From the NCBI RefSeq assembly GCF_017168335.1, contig NZ_JABFAU010000005.1, forward strand, positions 244,575 to 308,574: 64,000 nt of DNA, given 5' to 3'. This document shows, one piece after another, positions 35,859-43,987 of the stretch. The notes under the pieces are model-generated. The model was not told the origin of the DNA. It ran no database searches and was given only the letters and a program-made list of their open reading frames with translations. The DNA comes from Rhodococcus sp. KRD162 (GTDB lineage Bacteria > Actinomycetota > Actinomycetes > Mycobacteriales > Mycobacteriaceae). The position numbers were made by a program, and so were the translations under genes. Every line of letters starts with the position of its first letter. Position 1 is the first letter of the stretch.

Positions 35859-35864
35859 AATCTA
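35859..35864 (-). promoter_or_regulatory. Candidate -10 of the sulfate transporter operon
   Basis: TAGATT on the minus strand, six nt before the leader GTG at 35852. It fits the TANNNT consensus of primary sigma promoters in Mycobacteriales; no good -35 was recognised. Confidence 0.5.
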
Positions 35865-35916
35865 GCAGAGGATCGGTGTCGGCTCTAACTCGGCAGACGA
35901 GTCGGGGCCGGAAAGG

Positions 35917-35994
35917 CTACCGAGTGAGCAACCAGGCGATGACAACCAGCACCAGCAGCGCGATGAGCGCCAACGTGACCCGAGACCGTGGCAT
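35917..35994 (-). CDS. 25-residue single-pass membrane microprotein
   Basis: ATG at 35992-35994 encodes MPRSRV, then an unbroken hydrophobic helix of 16-17 residues (TLALIALLVLVVIAWLL) and ends TR. The start follows the stop of the next upstream gene by 2 nt, with AAGGA 9 nt ahead inside that gene, so translation is probably coupled. The basic N terminus predicts the N-in orientation. Role unknown; such peptides often bind or regulate membrane proteins. Confidence 0.55.
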   Translation of the reverse strand: MPRSRVTLALIALLVLVVIAWLLTR

Positions 35995-35996
35995 TA

Positions 35997-36227
35997 CTAT
36001 CCGTCCTTCGTCGTGGTGGAGGCCGTCGCCGTCGACTCCGCCTCCCGAGCCGCACGGGCGTCGCGTCCGAGCAGACGCAGGAACACTGCGAGCAGTCGAT
36101 CGAACACCCGTGCCAACAGGAACGCCGTCGGCACGATGACCAGCAACGCGACGACCGACTGCGGCACGAACGGCAATCCCGTTATCCACAGTTCGACGCC
36201 GTCCCACCATCGTGCAACCGGTTCCAC
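35997..36227 (-). CDS. Small membrane protein (76 residues)
   Basis: Starts MEPVARWWDGVELWITGLP, has a hydrophobic stretch VVALLVIVPTAFLLARVF (about 24-41) and an amphipathic helix DRLLAVFLRLLGRDARAA, and ends in a polar Ser/Thr tail. A small membrane gene, Rv2401A, occupies a similar place between subI and the trehalase gene in M. tuberculosis, which supports it being real. Function unknown. It is divergent from the GH15 gene across 93 bp. Confidence 0.7.
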   Translation of the reverse strand: MEPVARWWDGVELWITGLPFVPQSVVALLVIVPTAFLLARVFDRLLAVFLRLLGRDARAAREAESTATASTTTKDG

Positions 36228-36320
36228 CCTCGCAGCTTAAACCAGCCGGCTCCACACCCACGCCACGCCGACCGACGACCAGCAGTGGACGACTGCCATC
36301 GATGCGTCGATGATTACGCC

Positions 36321-38366
36321 ATGACGGCATTCGAAAATACTTCGCCCGTACCCCCGGTGGCCGACGAACCCGTTATGGGATCGGGACACCCAGGTTTGGG
36401 CGGAGTCGAAGTTCAAGGAGCGTTGGGACGTACCGACTCGCCGGCGTACGCGGCGACGTCGTATCGCAGCGCCTTTCCGCCGATCGACGACTACGCGTTC
36501 CTCTCGGACTGCGAAACGACTTGTTTGATCGCACGCAACGGGTCCGTCGAGTGGATGTGTGTGCCACGGCCGGACTCACCCAGCGTCTTCGGCGCAATTC
36601 TCGATCGCAGTGCGGGTCACTTTCGGGTCGGACCGTACGGCCAGTCCGTCCCGGCTGCCCGCCGCTACCTGCCGGGCGGCCTGATCGTCGAAACCACGTG
36701 GCAGACCGAGACCGGGTGGATCACCGTACGCGACGCCCTGGTGATGGGCCCATGGCACAACACCGATCAACGCTCACGAACCCACAAACGTGCGCCGAGC
36801 GACTGGGATGCCGAGCACATTCTGCTTCGGACCATCAAGTGCGTCAGCGGGACGGTCGAATTGGAGATGAGTTGCGAGCCGGCCTTCGATTACCACCGCG
36901 CCCCGGCCAAGTGGGAATACACCGGGAAGGTGTACGAGGAGACGACGGCAACCTGCGCCGCGAGCAGTGACGGCGATCAGCCGACGCTGAAACTGACCAC
37001 CAATCTGCGGATCGGCATCGAAGGCCGAGAGGCCCGCGCACGCACCCGCTTGACCGAGGGCGACAACGTGTTCGTCGCGTTGTCCTGGTCCGATCTACCT
37101 GCGCCGCAGACGTTCGAGGAAGCCTCGAGCAAGATGTGGCAGACGTCGGAATGCTGGCGGCAATGGATCACGATCGGCCGATTCCCCGACCATCCGTGGC
37201 GCGGATACCTTCAGCGCAGCGCATTGGCTCTCAAGGGCCTGACCTACGCGCCGACCGGTGCTCTGCTGGCCGCGTCGACCACGTCACTTCCGGAAACGCC
37301 TGGTGGAGAACGTAACTGGGACTATCGATACACCTGGGTGCGGGATTCCACTTTCGCTCTGTGGGGCCTGTACACCCTGGGACTCGACCGGGAGGCCAAC
37401 GACTTCTTCGCGTTCATGTCCGATGTCGCGACCACAGCCAACGGCGAGGTCAATCCCCTGCAGGTCATGTACGGCATCGGCGGCGAGAAGACCCTCGACG
37501 AGGAGGAGCTGTCGCACCTGTCCGGCTACGACGGTGCCCAACCCGTCCGTATCGGCAACGGTGCCTACAACCAAGAACAGCACGACATCTGGGGCACGAT
37601 GCTCGACTCGGTGTACCTCCACGTCAAGTCGCGAGAACACGTCCCCGAGTTCCTGTGGCCGCTACTCAAGCGTCAGGTCGAGGAAGCGATCGCCAACTGG
37701 CGCAAGCCCGATCGTGGTATCTGGGAGGTACGCGGTGAACCGCAACACTTCACGTCCTCGAAGCTCATGTGTTGGGTCGCGCTCGACCGCGGCGCCAAGC
37801 TCGCCGACATCCACGGCCAGGACGAATATTCGGCCAAGTGGAACGAGATCGCCGACGAGATCAAGGAAGACATTCTCGCGAACGGCATCGACTCCCGCGG
37901 TGTTCTCACCCAGCGCTACGGCCACGACTCGCTGGATGCGTCACTGCTGCTCGCGCCGCTGCTGCGGTTCCTACCTGCCGATGACGAGCGTATTCGCGCG
38001 ACGGTGCTTGCCATTGCCGACGAGTTGACCGAGGACGGGCTCGTGCTGCGGTATCGAACCGACACCACCGACGACGGATTGGCCGGCGAAGAAGGAACAT
38101 TCACGATCTGTTCCTTCTGGCTGGTCTCGGCGCTGGTCGAGATCGGCGAGCTCCCGCGAGCGAAGCACCTGTGCGAACGGCTCCTCGGTTACGCGAGCCC
38201 GCTCAAGCTCTACGCCGAGGAGATCGACCATCGCACCGGCCGTCACCTCGGCAATTTCCCGCAGGCATTCACCCACCTGGCACTCATCAACGCCGTGGTG
38301 CACGTCATCCGCGCCGAGGAGGCTCAGGCGGCAGGGCATTTCCAGCCTGCGCACTCCAACACCTGA
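36321..38366 (+). CDS. Glycoside hydrolase family 15 protein (trehalase/glucoamylase-like)
   Basis: 681-residue GH15 enzyme. N-terminal beta-sandwich (IDDYAFLSDCETTCLIARNGSVEWMCVPRPDS) and a catalytic (alpha/alpha)6 barrel with PGGERNWDYRYTWVRDSTFALWGL, the acid Glu in KPDRGIWEVRGEPQHF, and the second Glu in EEGTFTICSFWLVSAL. The syntenic M. tuberculosis protein Rv2402 is annotated trehalase, and mycobacterial GH15 homologues hydrolyse trehalose. No signal peptide, so cytoplasmic. No ribosome binding site at the chosen ATG; ATG 36375 is an alternative. Confidence 0.88.
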   Translation: MTAFENTSPVPPVADEPVMGSGHPGLGGVEVQGALGRTDSPAYAATSYRSAFPPIDDYAFLSDCETTCLIARNGSVEWMCVPRPDSPSVFGAILDRSAGHFRVGPYGQSVPAARRYLPGGLIVETTWQTETGWITVRDALVMGPWHNTDQRSRTHKRAPSDWDAEHILLRTIKCVSGTVELEMSCEPAFDYHRAPAKWEYTGKVYEETTATCAASSDGDQPTLKLTTNLRIGIEGREARARTRLTEGDNVFVALSWSDLPAPQTFEEASSKMWQTSECWRQWITIGRFPDHPWRGYLQRSALALKGLTYAPTGALLAASTTSLPETPGGERNWDYRYTWVRDSTFALWGLYTLGLDREANDFFAFMSDVATTANGEVNPLQVMYGIGGEKTLDEEELSHLSGYDGAQPVRIGNGAYNQEQHDIWGTMLDSVYLHVKSREHVPEFLWPLLKRQVEEAIANWRKPDRGIWEVRGEPQHFTSSKLMCWVALDRGAKLADIHGQDEYSAKWNEIADEIKEDILANGIDSRGVLTQRYGHDSLDASLLLAPLLRFLPADDERIRATVLAIADELTEDGLVLRYRTDTTDDGLAGEEGTFTICSFWLVSALVEIGELPRAKHLCERLLGYASPLKLYAEEIDHRTGRHLGNFPQAFTHLALINAVVHVIRAEEAQAAGHFQPAHSNT

Positions 38367-38376
38367 GCAGTGTCGT

Positions 38377-39384
38377 TCAGCGGCCGAGTTGCCTCGCCCA
38401 TTCGGCGACCAACTCGGCCGCGGGCTTCGACTGCGCTCGGCGATGACCGGTACCTGCCCACATCGACAGTGCCGACGGATCGTTCTGTGCGGCTGCCTTC
38501 GCACGCAGCGGTGCCGTCAAATAGTGCAGATCGGGGTACGCGAGCGGCGCGGCCTCGGAGTTCTCGCGCATGAACTCGTTCACCAGACCCCGCGCCGGAC
38601 GACCGGAGAACGCCCTGGTCACAGCGGTGTCCGTCGCGCGCGTCAACTGCTGTCGGTGTACCGGTTTGGTACCGGCTTCCGGCGTGTTCAGCAGCGCCGT
38701 GCCCAGCTGCACAGCGTGCGCTGCACCCGAATCGAGCAGTGGCGCAACGTCGTTGCCGTCCATCAATCCACCGGCAGCGATTCGGGGTAGCTGGGAAATC
38801 TCGCGTACTGCGGCCAGCAGTTCCGTCAAGGGCTGCTCGGGGGCCGAGCCGTCGAACGTACTTCGGTGCCCACCTGCCTCGGGGCCCTGCACCACGAGTG
38901 CGTCGACTCCGTTCGCGGTGGCCACCGACGCGTCGGACGCCGTGGCGACGGTGGCCCACACCTCGGTACCCACCGAGTGCAGTGTCGCGACCTCGTCCGC
39001 ATCGAACGTCGCGAACGTACTCGACACCACCGGCACCGGATGTGCCAGCAGCCAGGCGAACTTGTCAGCGTAGAAGTCGTCGCGACGCGGCAACACTCCC
39101 GGTTCGGCATCGAAGCGCTCGAACCAGGGTGCCACCCGCTCGGCGTACGCCTGGACGTCGGCACCGGACGACTCTTCCGGCAGGAACAGATTGACTCCGA
39201 TCGTCACATCGCGAACCGAATCGATCTGCGCTGCAAACGCTTCGAGCGTCAGCAAACCCCCGGCAATCATCCCCAATCCGCCGGCCTCCGAGACCGCGCG
39301 GGCCAACTCCGGAGTGCTGGGGCCACCGGCCATGGGAGCACCGACAACGGGAACACGCAACTGCTTCAGAATCGAGGTGGTCAC
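38377..39384 (-). CDS. Nitronate monooxygenase (2-nitropropane dioxygenase family)
   Basis: 335-residue FMN flavoprotein with PVVGAPMAGGPSTPELARAVSEAGGLGMIAGG at the N terminus, QGPEAGGHRSTF and the phosphate-binding IAAGGLMDGNDVAPLLDSGAAHAVQLGT segment. Oxidises alkyl nitronates such as propionate 3-nitronate to carbonyls and nitrite; substrate here not known. Converges on the GH15 gene with 10 bp between. GTG start at 39382-39384. Confidence 0.9.
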   Translation of the reverse strand: MTTSILKQLRVPVVGAPMAGGPSTPELARAVSEAGGLGMIAGGLLTLEAFAAQIDSVRDVTIGVNLFLPEESSGADVQAYAERVAPWFERFDAEPGVLPRRDDFYADKFAWLLAHPVPVVSSTFATFDADEVATLHSVGTEVWATVATASDASVATANGVDALVVQGPEAGGHRSTFDGSAPEQPLTELLAAVREISQLPRIAAGGLMDGNDVAPLLDSGAAHAVQLGTALLNTPEAGTKPVHRQQLTRATDTAVTRAFSGRPARGLVNEFMRENSEAAPLAYPDLHYLTAPLRAKAAAQNDPSALSMWAGTGHRRAQSKPAAELVAEWARQLGR

Positions 39385-39426
39385 AGGTTCGAAACGTACT
39401 CCCCCGTCGTTGACGACAGAGTTCGG

Positions 39427-39515
39427 TGCCGACCGCGCGCCCCCATTGCCGACCGCGCGCCCCCATTGCCGACCGCGCGCCCCTGCTCTGATGCGAGGAG
39501 GGGCGCGCAGTCGGT
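39427..39515. repeat. Three 20-bp tandem repeats ending in a GC hairpin
   Basis: The unit TGCCGACCGCGCGCCCCCAT occurs at 39427-39446 and 39447-39466, and a third partial copy starts at 39467. The third copy forms a hairpin with GGGGCGCGCAGTCGGT at 39500-39515 (one mismatch in CCGACNGCGCGCCCC). It lies between the lepA stop and the nitronate monooxygenase start and may end lepA transcription. Confidence 0.75.
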
Positions 39516-39558
39516 GAAAAAGGTGTGAGGTTCGTTCCAGCGACCGGGAGCTACCGTC

Positions 39559-41400
39559 CTACTTCTTCGGCTTGTCCGCCGAGGACTCCGAGGACAACGC
39601 GGCGACGAAGGCTTCCTGCGGCACCTCGACGCGACCGATCGTCTTCATCCGCTTCTTGCCCTCTTTCTGCTTCTCGAGCAGTTTGCGCTTGCGGCTGATG
39701 TCGCCGCCGTAGCACTTCGCGAGCACGTCCTTACGGATCGCGCGGATGTTCTCGCGGGCAATGATGCGTGATCCGATGGCGGCCTGGATCGGGACCTCGA
39801 ACTGCTGACGCGGAATCAGTTCCTTGAGCTTGGTCGTCATCTTGTTCCCGTACGCGGCAGCGGCGTCCTTGTGCACGATCGCCGAGAACGCGTCGACGGC
39901 CTCACCCTGCAGCAGAATGTCGACCTTCACCAACGCCCCGCTCTTCTCGCCGATCTCCTCGTAGTCGAGGCTGGCGTATCCGCGCGTTCGGGACTTGAGG
40001 ATGTCGAAGAAGTCGAAGATGATCTCGGCCATCGGAATCGTGTAGCGCAATTCCACACGGGTCTCGGACAGGTAGTCCATACCGCCCAGGTCTCCGCGTC
40101 GTCCCTGGCACAGTTCCATGATGGAACCGATGAACTCGCTGGGCGAGATGATGGTGCATTTGACCATCGGCTCGAATACTTCCCTCGCCTTGCCCTCGGG
40201 CCAGTACGACGGGTTGGTGACGATGTGCTCGGCACCGTCCTCCATCTCGACGCGATAGACCACGTTCGGTGAGGTCGAGATCAGATCCAGGTTGAACTCC
40301 CGCTCGAGCCGCTCACGGGTGATCTCCATGTGCAGCAGACCGAGGAAGCCGCAGCGGAAGCCGAACCCGAGAGCGACGGAGGTCTCCGGCTCGTACGTCA
40401 GGGCTGCGTCGTTGAGTTGCAGCTTCTCGAGAGCGTCGCGCAGGTCGGGGTAGTCCGAACCGTCGACCGGGTACAGACCGGAGTAGACCATCGGCCGGGG
40501 CTCGCGATAGCCGGTCAGCGGTTCGGTCGCACCCTTGCGGAAGGTGGTGACGGTATCGCCGACTTTGGACTGGCGGACATCCTTCACGCCGGTGATGAGG
40601 TACCCCACCTCGCCGACGCCCAAGCCCTTGGTGGCCTTCGGGTCCGGTGAAACGATGCCGACCTCGAGCAGCTCGTGCGTCGAGCCGGTCGACATCATCG
40701 TGACCTTCTCCCGCGGGTTGAGCGCACCGTCGACCACACGGACGTAGGTGACGACGCCGCGGTAGGTGTCGTAGACCGAGTCGAAGATCATTGCGCGGGC
40801 CGGGCCGTCGGGGTTGCCGACCGGTGCCGGAACAAGCTTGACGACCTCGTTGAGCAGTTCCTCCACGCCCACACCGGTTTTGCCGGATACGCGCAGCACG
40901 TCGTCGGCCTCGCACCCGATGATGTGGGCGATCTCGGCGGCGTAGCGATCCGGATCGGCCGCCGGAAGGTCGATCTTGTTCAGCACCGGAATGATGGTGA
41001 GCTCTTTGTCGAGGGCCAGGTACAGGTTAGCCAATGTCTGAGCCTCGATGCCCTGTGCGGCGTCGACGAGCAACACCGCTCCTTCGCAGGCCTCGAGTGC
41101 GCGTGAGACCTCGTAGGTGAAGTCGACGTGTCCGGGAGTGTCGATCAGGTGCAGAACGAATTCCTCACCGTCGACTACCCAGGGCAAACGGACGTTCTGT
41201 GCCTTGATGGTGATTCCGCGCTCGCGCTCGATATCCATGCGGTCCAGGTACTGCGCGCGCATCGACCGATCGTCGACGACTCCGGTGAGCTGCAACATCC
41301 GGTCCGCCAACGTCGACTTACCGTGGTCGATGTGGGCGATGATGCAGAAGTTCCTAATCCTGGTCGGATCGGTGAACGTCGTGTCGGCGAAGCTGGGCAC
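39559..41400 (-). CDS. lepA: Elongation factor 4 (LepA)
   Basis: Translational GTPase that acts on stalled or initiating ribosomes. 613 residues: G1 [16 protein letters not shown]2 [14 protein letters not shown]3 DTPGHVDF, G4 NKIDLP, domains II-V, and the LepA-specific C-terminal domain ([39 protein letters not shown]). GTG start with AAGGA upstream. Divergent from the PemK-like gene, as in mycobacteria. Confidence 0.97.
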   Translation of the reverse strand: MPSFADTTFTDPTRIRNFCIIAHIDHGKSTLADRMLQLTGVVDDRSMRAQYLDRMDIERERGITIKAQNVRLPWVVDGEEFVLHLIDTPGHVDFTYEVSRALEACEGAVLLVDAAQGIEAQTLANLYLALDKELTIIPVLNKIDLPAADPDRYAAEIAHIIGCEADDVLRVSGKTGVGVEELLNEVVKLVPAPVGNPDGPARAMIFDSVYDTYRGVVTYVRVVDGALNPREKVTMMSTGSTHELLEVGIVSPDPKATKGLGVGEVGYLITGVKDVRQSKVGDTVTTFRKGATEPLTGYREPRPMVYSGLYPVDGSDYPDLRDALEKLQLNDAALTYEPETSVALGFGFRCGFLGLLHMEITRERLEREFNLDLISTSPNVVYRVEMEDGAEHIVTNPSYWPEGKAREVFEPMVKCTIISPSEFIGSIMELCQGRRGDLGGMDYLSETRVELRYTIPMAEIIFDFFDILKSRTRGYASLDYEEIGEKSGALVKVDILLQGEAVDAFSAIVHKDAAAAYGNKMTTKLKELIPRQQFEVPIQAAIGSRIIARENIRAIRKDVLAKCYGGDISRKRKLLEKQKEGKKRMKTIGRVEVPQEAFVAALSSESSADKPKK

Positions 41401-41543
41401 TCGTATCCTTCGGCTGGCGTGTTCGAAATGAGCGAACGGGCGACTCTATCGTCCCACGCCGAGTACGGTGCGCCGTCTCCGGCTGTCCGACTCGGGTGTT
41501 CTGCAGTCCGGCTTCGCGCTGTGAGCAGCAGCGCTGGGATGGC

Positions 41544-41549
41544 TACACT
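41544..41549 (+). promoter_or_regulatory. Candidate -10 of leaderless PemK-like gene
   Basis: TACACT ends 6 nt before the ATG at 41556 with no Shine-Dalgarno sequence, the leaderless arrangement. Confidence 0.45.
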
Positions 41550-41555
41550 CGCCGC

Positions 41556-42125
41556 ATGGCTGGCAACTGGAGCAGATTCGGCAAGGAATTGGGCAAGATC
41601 GCGATGCGCGAGGGCCCACGACTGCTGCGTCAACTACAAAAGTCCGGTGCTCTGCAGAAGGGCAAGGACGCGATCAGCGGAACGGGCGCACAACCGTCCG
41701 CCCCGGCCGCGCGCCCAGGTCGCCCGGTCGCATCGCAGACCAGGCCGACTGCACAGCGCGCCCGCACCATCGAATACTCCCCCGACTTGGACGGCAAAGC
41801 GGATCCGGGCGAGATCGTCTGGACGTGGGTGACCTACGAGGAAGACGCCAGCCAGGGCAAGGATCGTCCGGTGTTGGTCGTCGGGCGCGAGGGCAAGGAC
41901 CTGCTCGGGTTGATGCTGTCGAGCCAGAGCAGCCGCGACGGCGACCGCGACTGGCAGTCGATCGGATCCGGCCCCTGGGACGCCAAGGGAAGACCCAGTT
42001 GGATTCGGTTGGACCGGGTGCTCGACGTGCCCGAGGACGGAATCCGCCGTGAGGGCGCGATTCTGAGCAAGCCCCAATTCGATTCCGTCGCAGACCGGCT
42101 GCGCCGCGACTTCGGCTGGTCCTGA
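41556..42125 (+). CDS. PemK/MazF-fold domain protein (Rv2405-like)
   Basis: 189 residues. The first 70 are basic and low in complexity (KELGKIAMREGPRLLRQLQKSG, then a Pro/Ala/Arg linker). The C-terminal part has the PemK-like barrel: [47 protein letters not shown]. Length equals Rv2405 beside lepA in M. tuberculosis. There is no antitoxin gene next to it, so it is probably not a toxin-antitoxin module; a ribonuclease or RNA-binding role is possible but unproven. Confidence 0.8.
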   Translation: MAGNWSRFGKELGKIAMREGPRLLRQLQKSGALQKGKDAISGTGAQPSAPAARPGRPVASQTRPTAQRARTIEYSPDLDGKADPGEIVWTWVTYEEDASQGKDRPVLVVGREGKDLLGLMLSSQSSRDGDRDWQSIGSGPWDAKGRPSWIRLDRVLDVPEDGIRREGAILSKPQFDSVADRLRRDFGWS

Positions 42126-42126
42126 C

Positions 42127-42172
42127 GTCGTGCGCCTTTTGCGTACCCAGAGGTACGCAAAAGGCGCACGAC
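42127..42172. terminator. Bidirectional terminator hairpin
   Basis: Perfect 21-bp inverted repeat (arms 42127-42147 and 42152-42172; inner part GCGCCTTTTGCGTACC) with a CAGA loop. It begins one base after the PemK-like stop and ends one base before the stop of the convergent transglutaminase gene, so it can serve both. Confidence 0.85.
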
Positions 42173-42173
42173 C

Positions 42174-43016
42174 CTAGGCGAGCCGAGTGATTTCCACGAC
42201 CACGTCGAGAGCCGTCGAACCACCGCCGGAGAAGATGCCCTTCAGCGGGGGCACGTCCGCGTAGTCACGGCCGAGACCCACCGATACGTGCTGCTCGTTC
42301 ACGGCGATGGCATTGGTCGGGTCGTAGCCCCACCAGGCACCGGTCCAGGCCTCGATCCAGGCGTGCGACTGCCCTTCGACCGTCGCACCTATCGCAGCTT
42401 CCTTCTTGGGGTGCAGGTAGCCCGAGACATACCTGCTCGGGATACCGATACTGCGCAGCATGAGCAAGGTCAGGTGCGCATAGTCCTGGCAGACGCCCTT
42501 CTTCTCCGACCATGCCTCGACGGCCGAGGTGTGCACACCCGTCGTTCCCGGCACGTACGACATCTCCTGGTTGACCCAGTTGGCGATCTCCACCACCGAT
42601 TCCTGCGGCGGCAACCCTTTGGACAGTTTCTTCGCCACGGACGTCAGCTGCCGGTTCTTGGGCACGTACTGGGTGTTGTCGAGCACCTCGTTGAATCGAT
42701 CCGTGATCGGATCGCTCGACAGTTCCTTCCACGAAGCAGTCTCGTCGGGGTAGACGAAGGGATCGGTCTCGACGACCGAAGATCCGGTGACCTCGAGTTC
42801 GGTGTGCGGTGCGTGCAAATCGAATGCAGTCACGGCCGTGCCCCAGTAGTCGGTGTAACGGTAGGACCGCGTGACCGGGTTGGTCTCGACTCGATTCAGG
42901 ATGACGTTCTGCCGGTTGTCACTTCGCGGCGTCAACCGAGCTTCGTTGTACGACGACGTCACCGGTGCGTCGTACTGATAGCCCGTAGTGTGCACCACAC
43001 GCATACGCCAGCTCAC
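42174..43016 (-). CDS. Transglutaminase-like cysteine protease family protein
   Basis: 280 residues. An N-terminal beta domain (MRVVHTTGYQYDAPVTSSYNEARLTPR) and a transglutaminase core with Cys in KGVCQDYAHLTLLMLRSIGIPSRYVSGYL, His in QSHAWIEAW and Asp in WGYDPTNA. Expected to cleave or join peptide bonds. ATG overlaps the alpha-E gene stop (ATGA). With the two upstream genes it forms the trio known from many bacteria (Rv2409c-Rv2411c), thought to make and trim a peptide. Confidence 0.9.
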   Translation of the reverse strand: MSWRMRVVHTTGYQYDAPVTSSYNEARLTPRSDNRQNVILNRVETNPVTRSYRYTDYWGTAVTAFDLHAPHTELEVTGSSVVETDPFVYPDETASWKELSSDPITDRFNEVLDNTQYVPKNRQLTSVAKKLSKGLPPQESVVEIANWVNQEMSYVPGTTGVHTSAVEAWSEKKGVCQDYAHLTLLMLRSIGIPSRYVSGYLHPKKEAAIGATVEGQSHAWIEAWTGAWWGYDPTNAIAVNEQHVSVGLGRDYADVPPLKGIFSGGGSTALDVVVEITRLA

Positions 43017-43987
43017 AGTTCACCTTCCAATTGATCTTCGAATGTTCCTGAGCCGGCATCCGTCCACGCGACCCACGGCGCGGCATGGAAATACTGCTTC
43101 GAGATCGCCTCGCCGAGCTCGCGACACGTCTCCTGCAGTGCCAACAGCCGATCCTGCAGATCGTCGAGAATTTCACCGGGACGCAGGAATTCGAGTTCAC
43201 TGCGAGCTCGGCCGAGAAGCCGCTGCGCCTCGGCTCGCGCGCCGACGCGACTGTTGGGCTGGTGATCGAGCTGATCGAGCGAACGCTCTGCCTCATTGAG
43301 CGCATAGAACACCGAACGCGGGAAAAGCCGGTCCAGCAACATGAATTCGAGCACCCGCTGTGCGTCGAGAGCTCCGCGATAGGTCCGCAGATAGGTGTCG
43401 TGGGCCCCTGCCGAGCGGAGCACCGTCACCCAGGCCGGCGAGGACGGCCGATCGCCCGCACGCGAGAGCAACAGCCGAACGATCATGTCGATGCGCTCCA
43501 CCGAGCGGCCGAGCAACAGAAAGCGGTAGCCGTCGTCGTGACTGAGGGTGGAATCGGCGAGCCCGGCGAACATCGCGGCCCGCTCCTCGATGTAGCTGAA
43601 GAATTCGGCCGGCCCGGTGCGCTTGGATGCCCGGATGCGCTCGTTCAGCCCGTTGTAGGTGGTGTTCAGACATTCCCACATCTCACTGGAGGTGACTTCG
43701 CGTGCGCCGCGGGCATTCTCGCGTGCGCTGGAGAGCGAGTCCACGATGGAGCCGAGCCCTTCACGGCTGAAGGCCACCAGTTCGGTGAGCGACCACACGT
43801 CGAGCGAGACATCCAGCTCGTGCTGGAACCCGAGCACTCGCAACAGCACTCGCGAGATGTGATCGGGATCGACTGTGGCGTCTTCGAGAAGCTGGTGGAC
43901 CGTGACATCGAGGATGCGAGCAGTATCGTCCGCTCGCTCGACGTACCGTCCGATCCAGTACAGCGACTCTGCATTGCGCGCGAGCAT
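43013..43987 (-). CDS. Alpha-E domain protein (DUF403)
   Basis: 324-residue all-helical protein beginning MLARNAESLYWIGRYVERADDTARILD, the signature of the alpha-E family, with several Glu/Arg-rich helices. It always accompanies a circularly permuted ATP-grasp enzyme and a transglutaminase; its own activity is not known. The ATG directly follows the TAA of the upstream gene, so translation is coupled. Confidence 0.9.
   Translation of the reverse strand: MLARNAESLYWIGRYVERADDTARILDVTVHQLLEDATVDPDHISRVLLRVLGFQHELDVSLDVWSLTELVAFSREGLGSIVDSLSSARENARGAREVTSSEMWECLNTTYNGLNERIRASKRTGPAEFFSYIEERAAMFAGLADSTLSHDDGYRFLLLGRSVERIDMIVRLLLSRAGDRPSSPAWVTVLRSAGAHDTYLRTYRGALDAQRVLEFMLLDRLFPRSVFYALNEAERSLDQLDHQPNSRVGARAEAQRLLGRARSELEFLRPGEILDDLQDRLLALQETCRELGEAISKQYFHAAPWVAWTDAGSGTFEDQLEGEL

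Noticed and set aside
39427-39515. CRISPR-like repeats
   Set aside because: Repeats are directly adjacent with no spacers, and no cas gene is present.
41556-42125. Toxin-antitoxin module
   Set aside because: PemK-like fold but no antitoxin frame beside it; same lone gene occurs next to lepA in mycobacteria.
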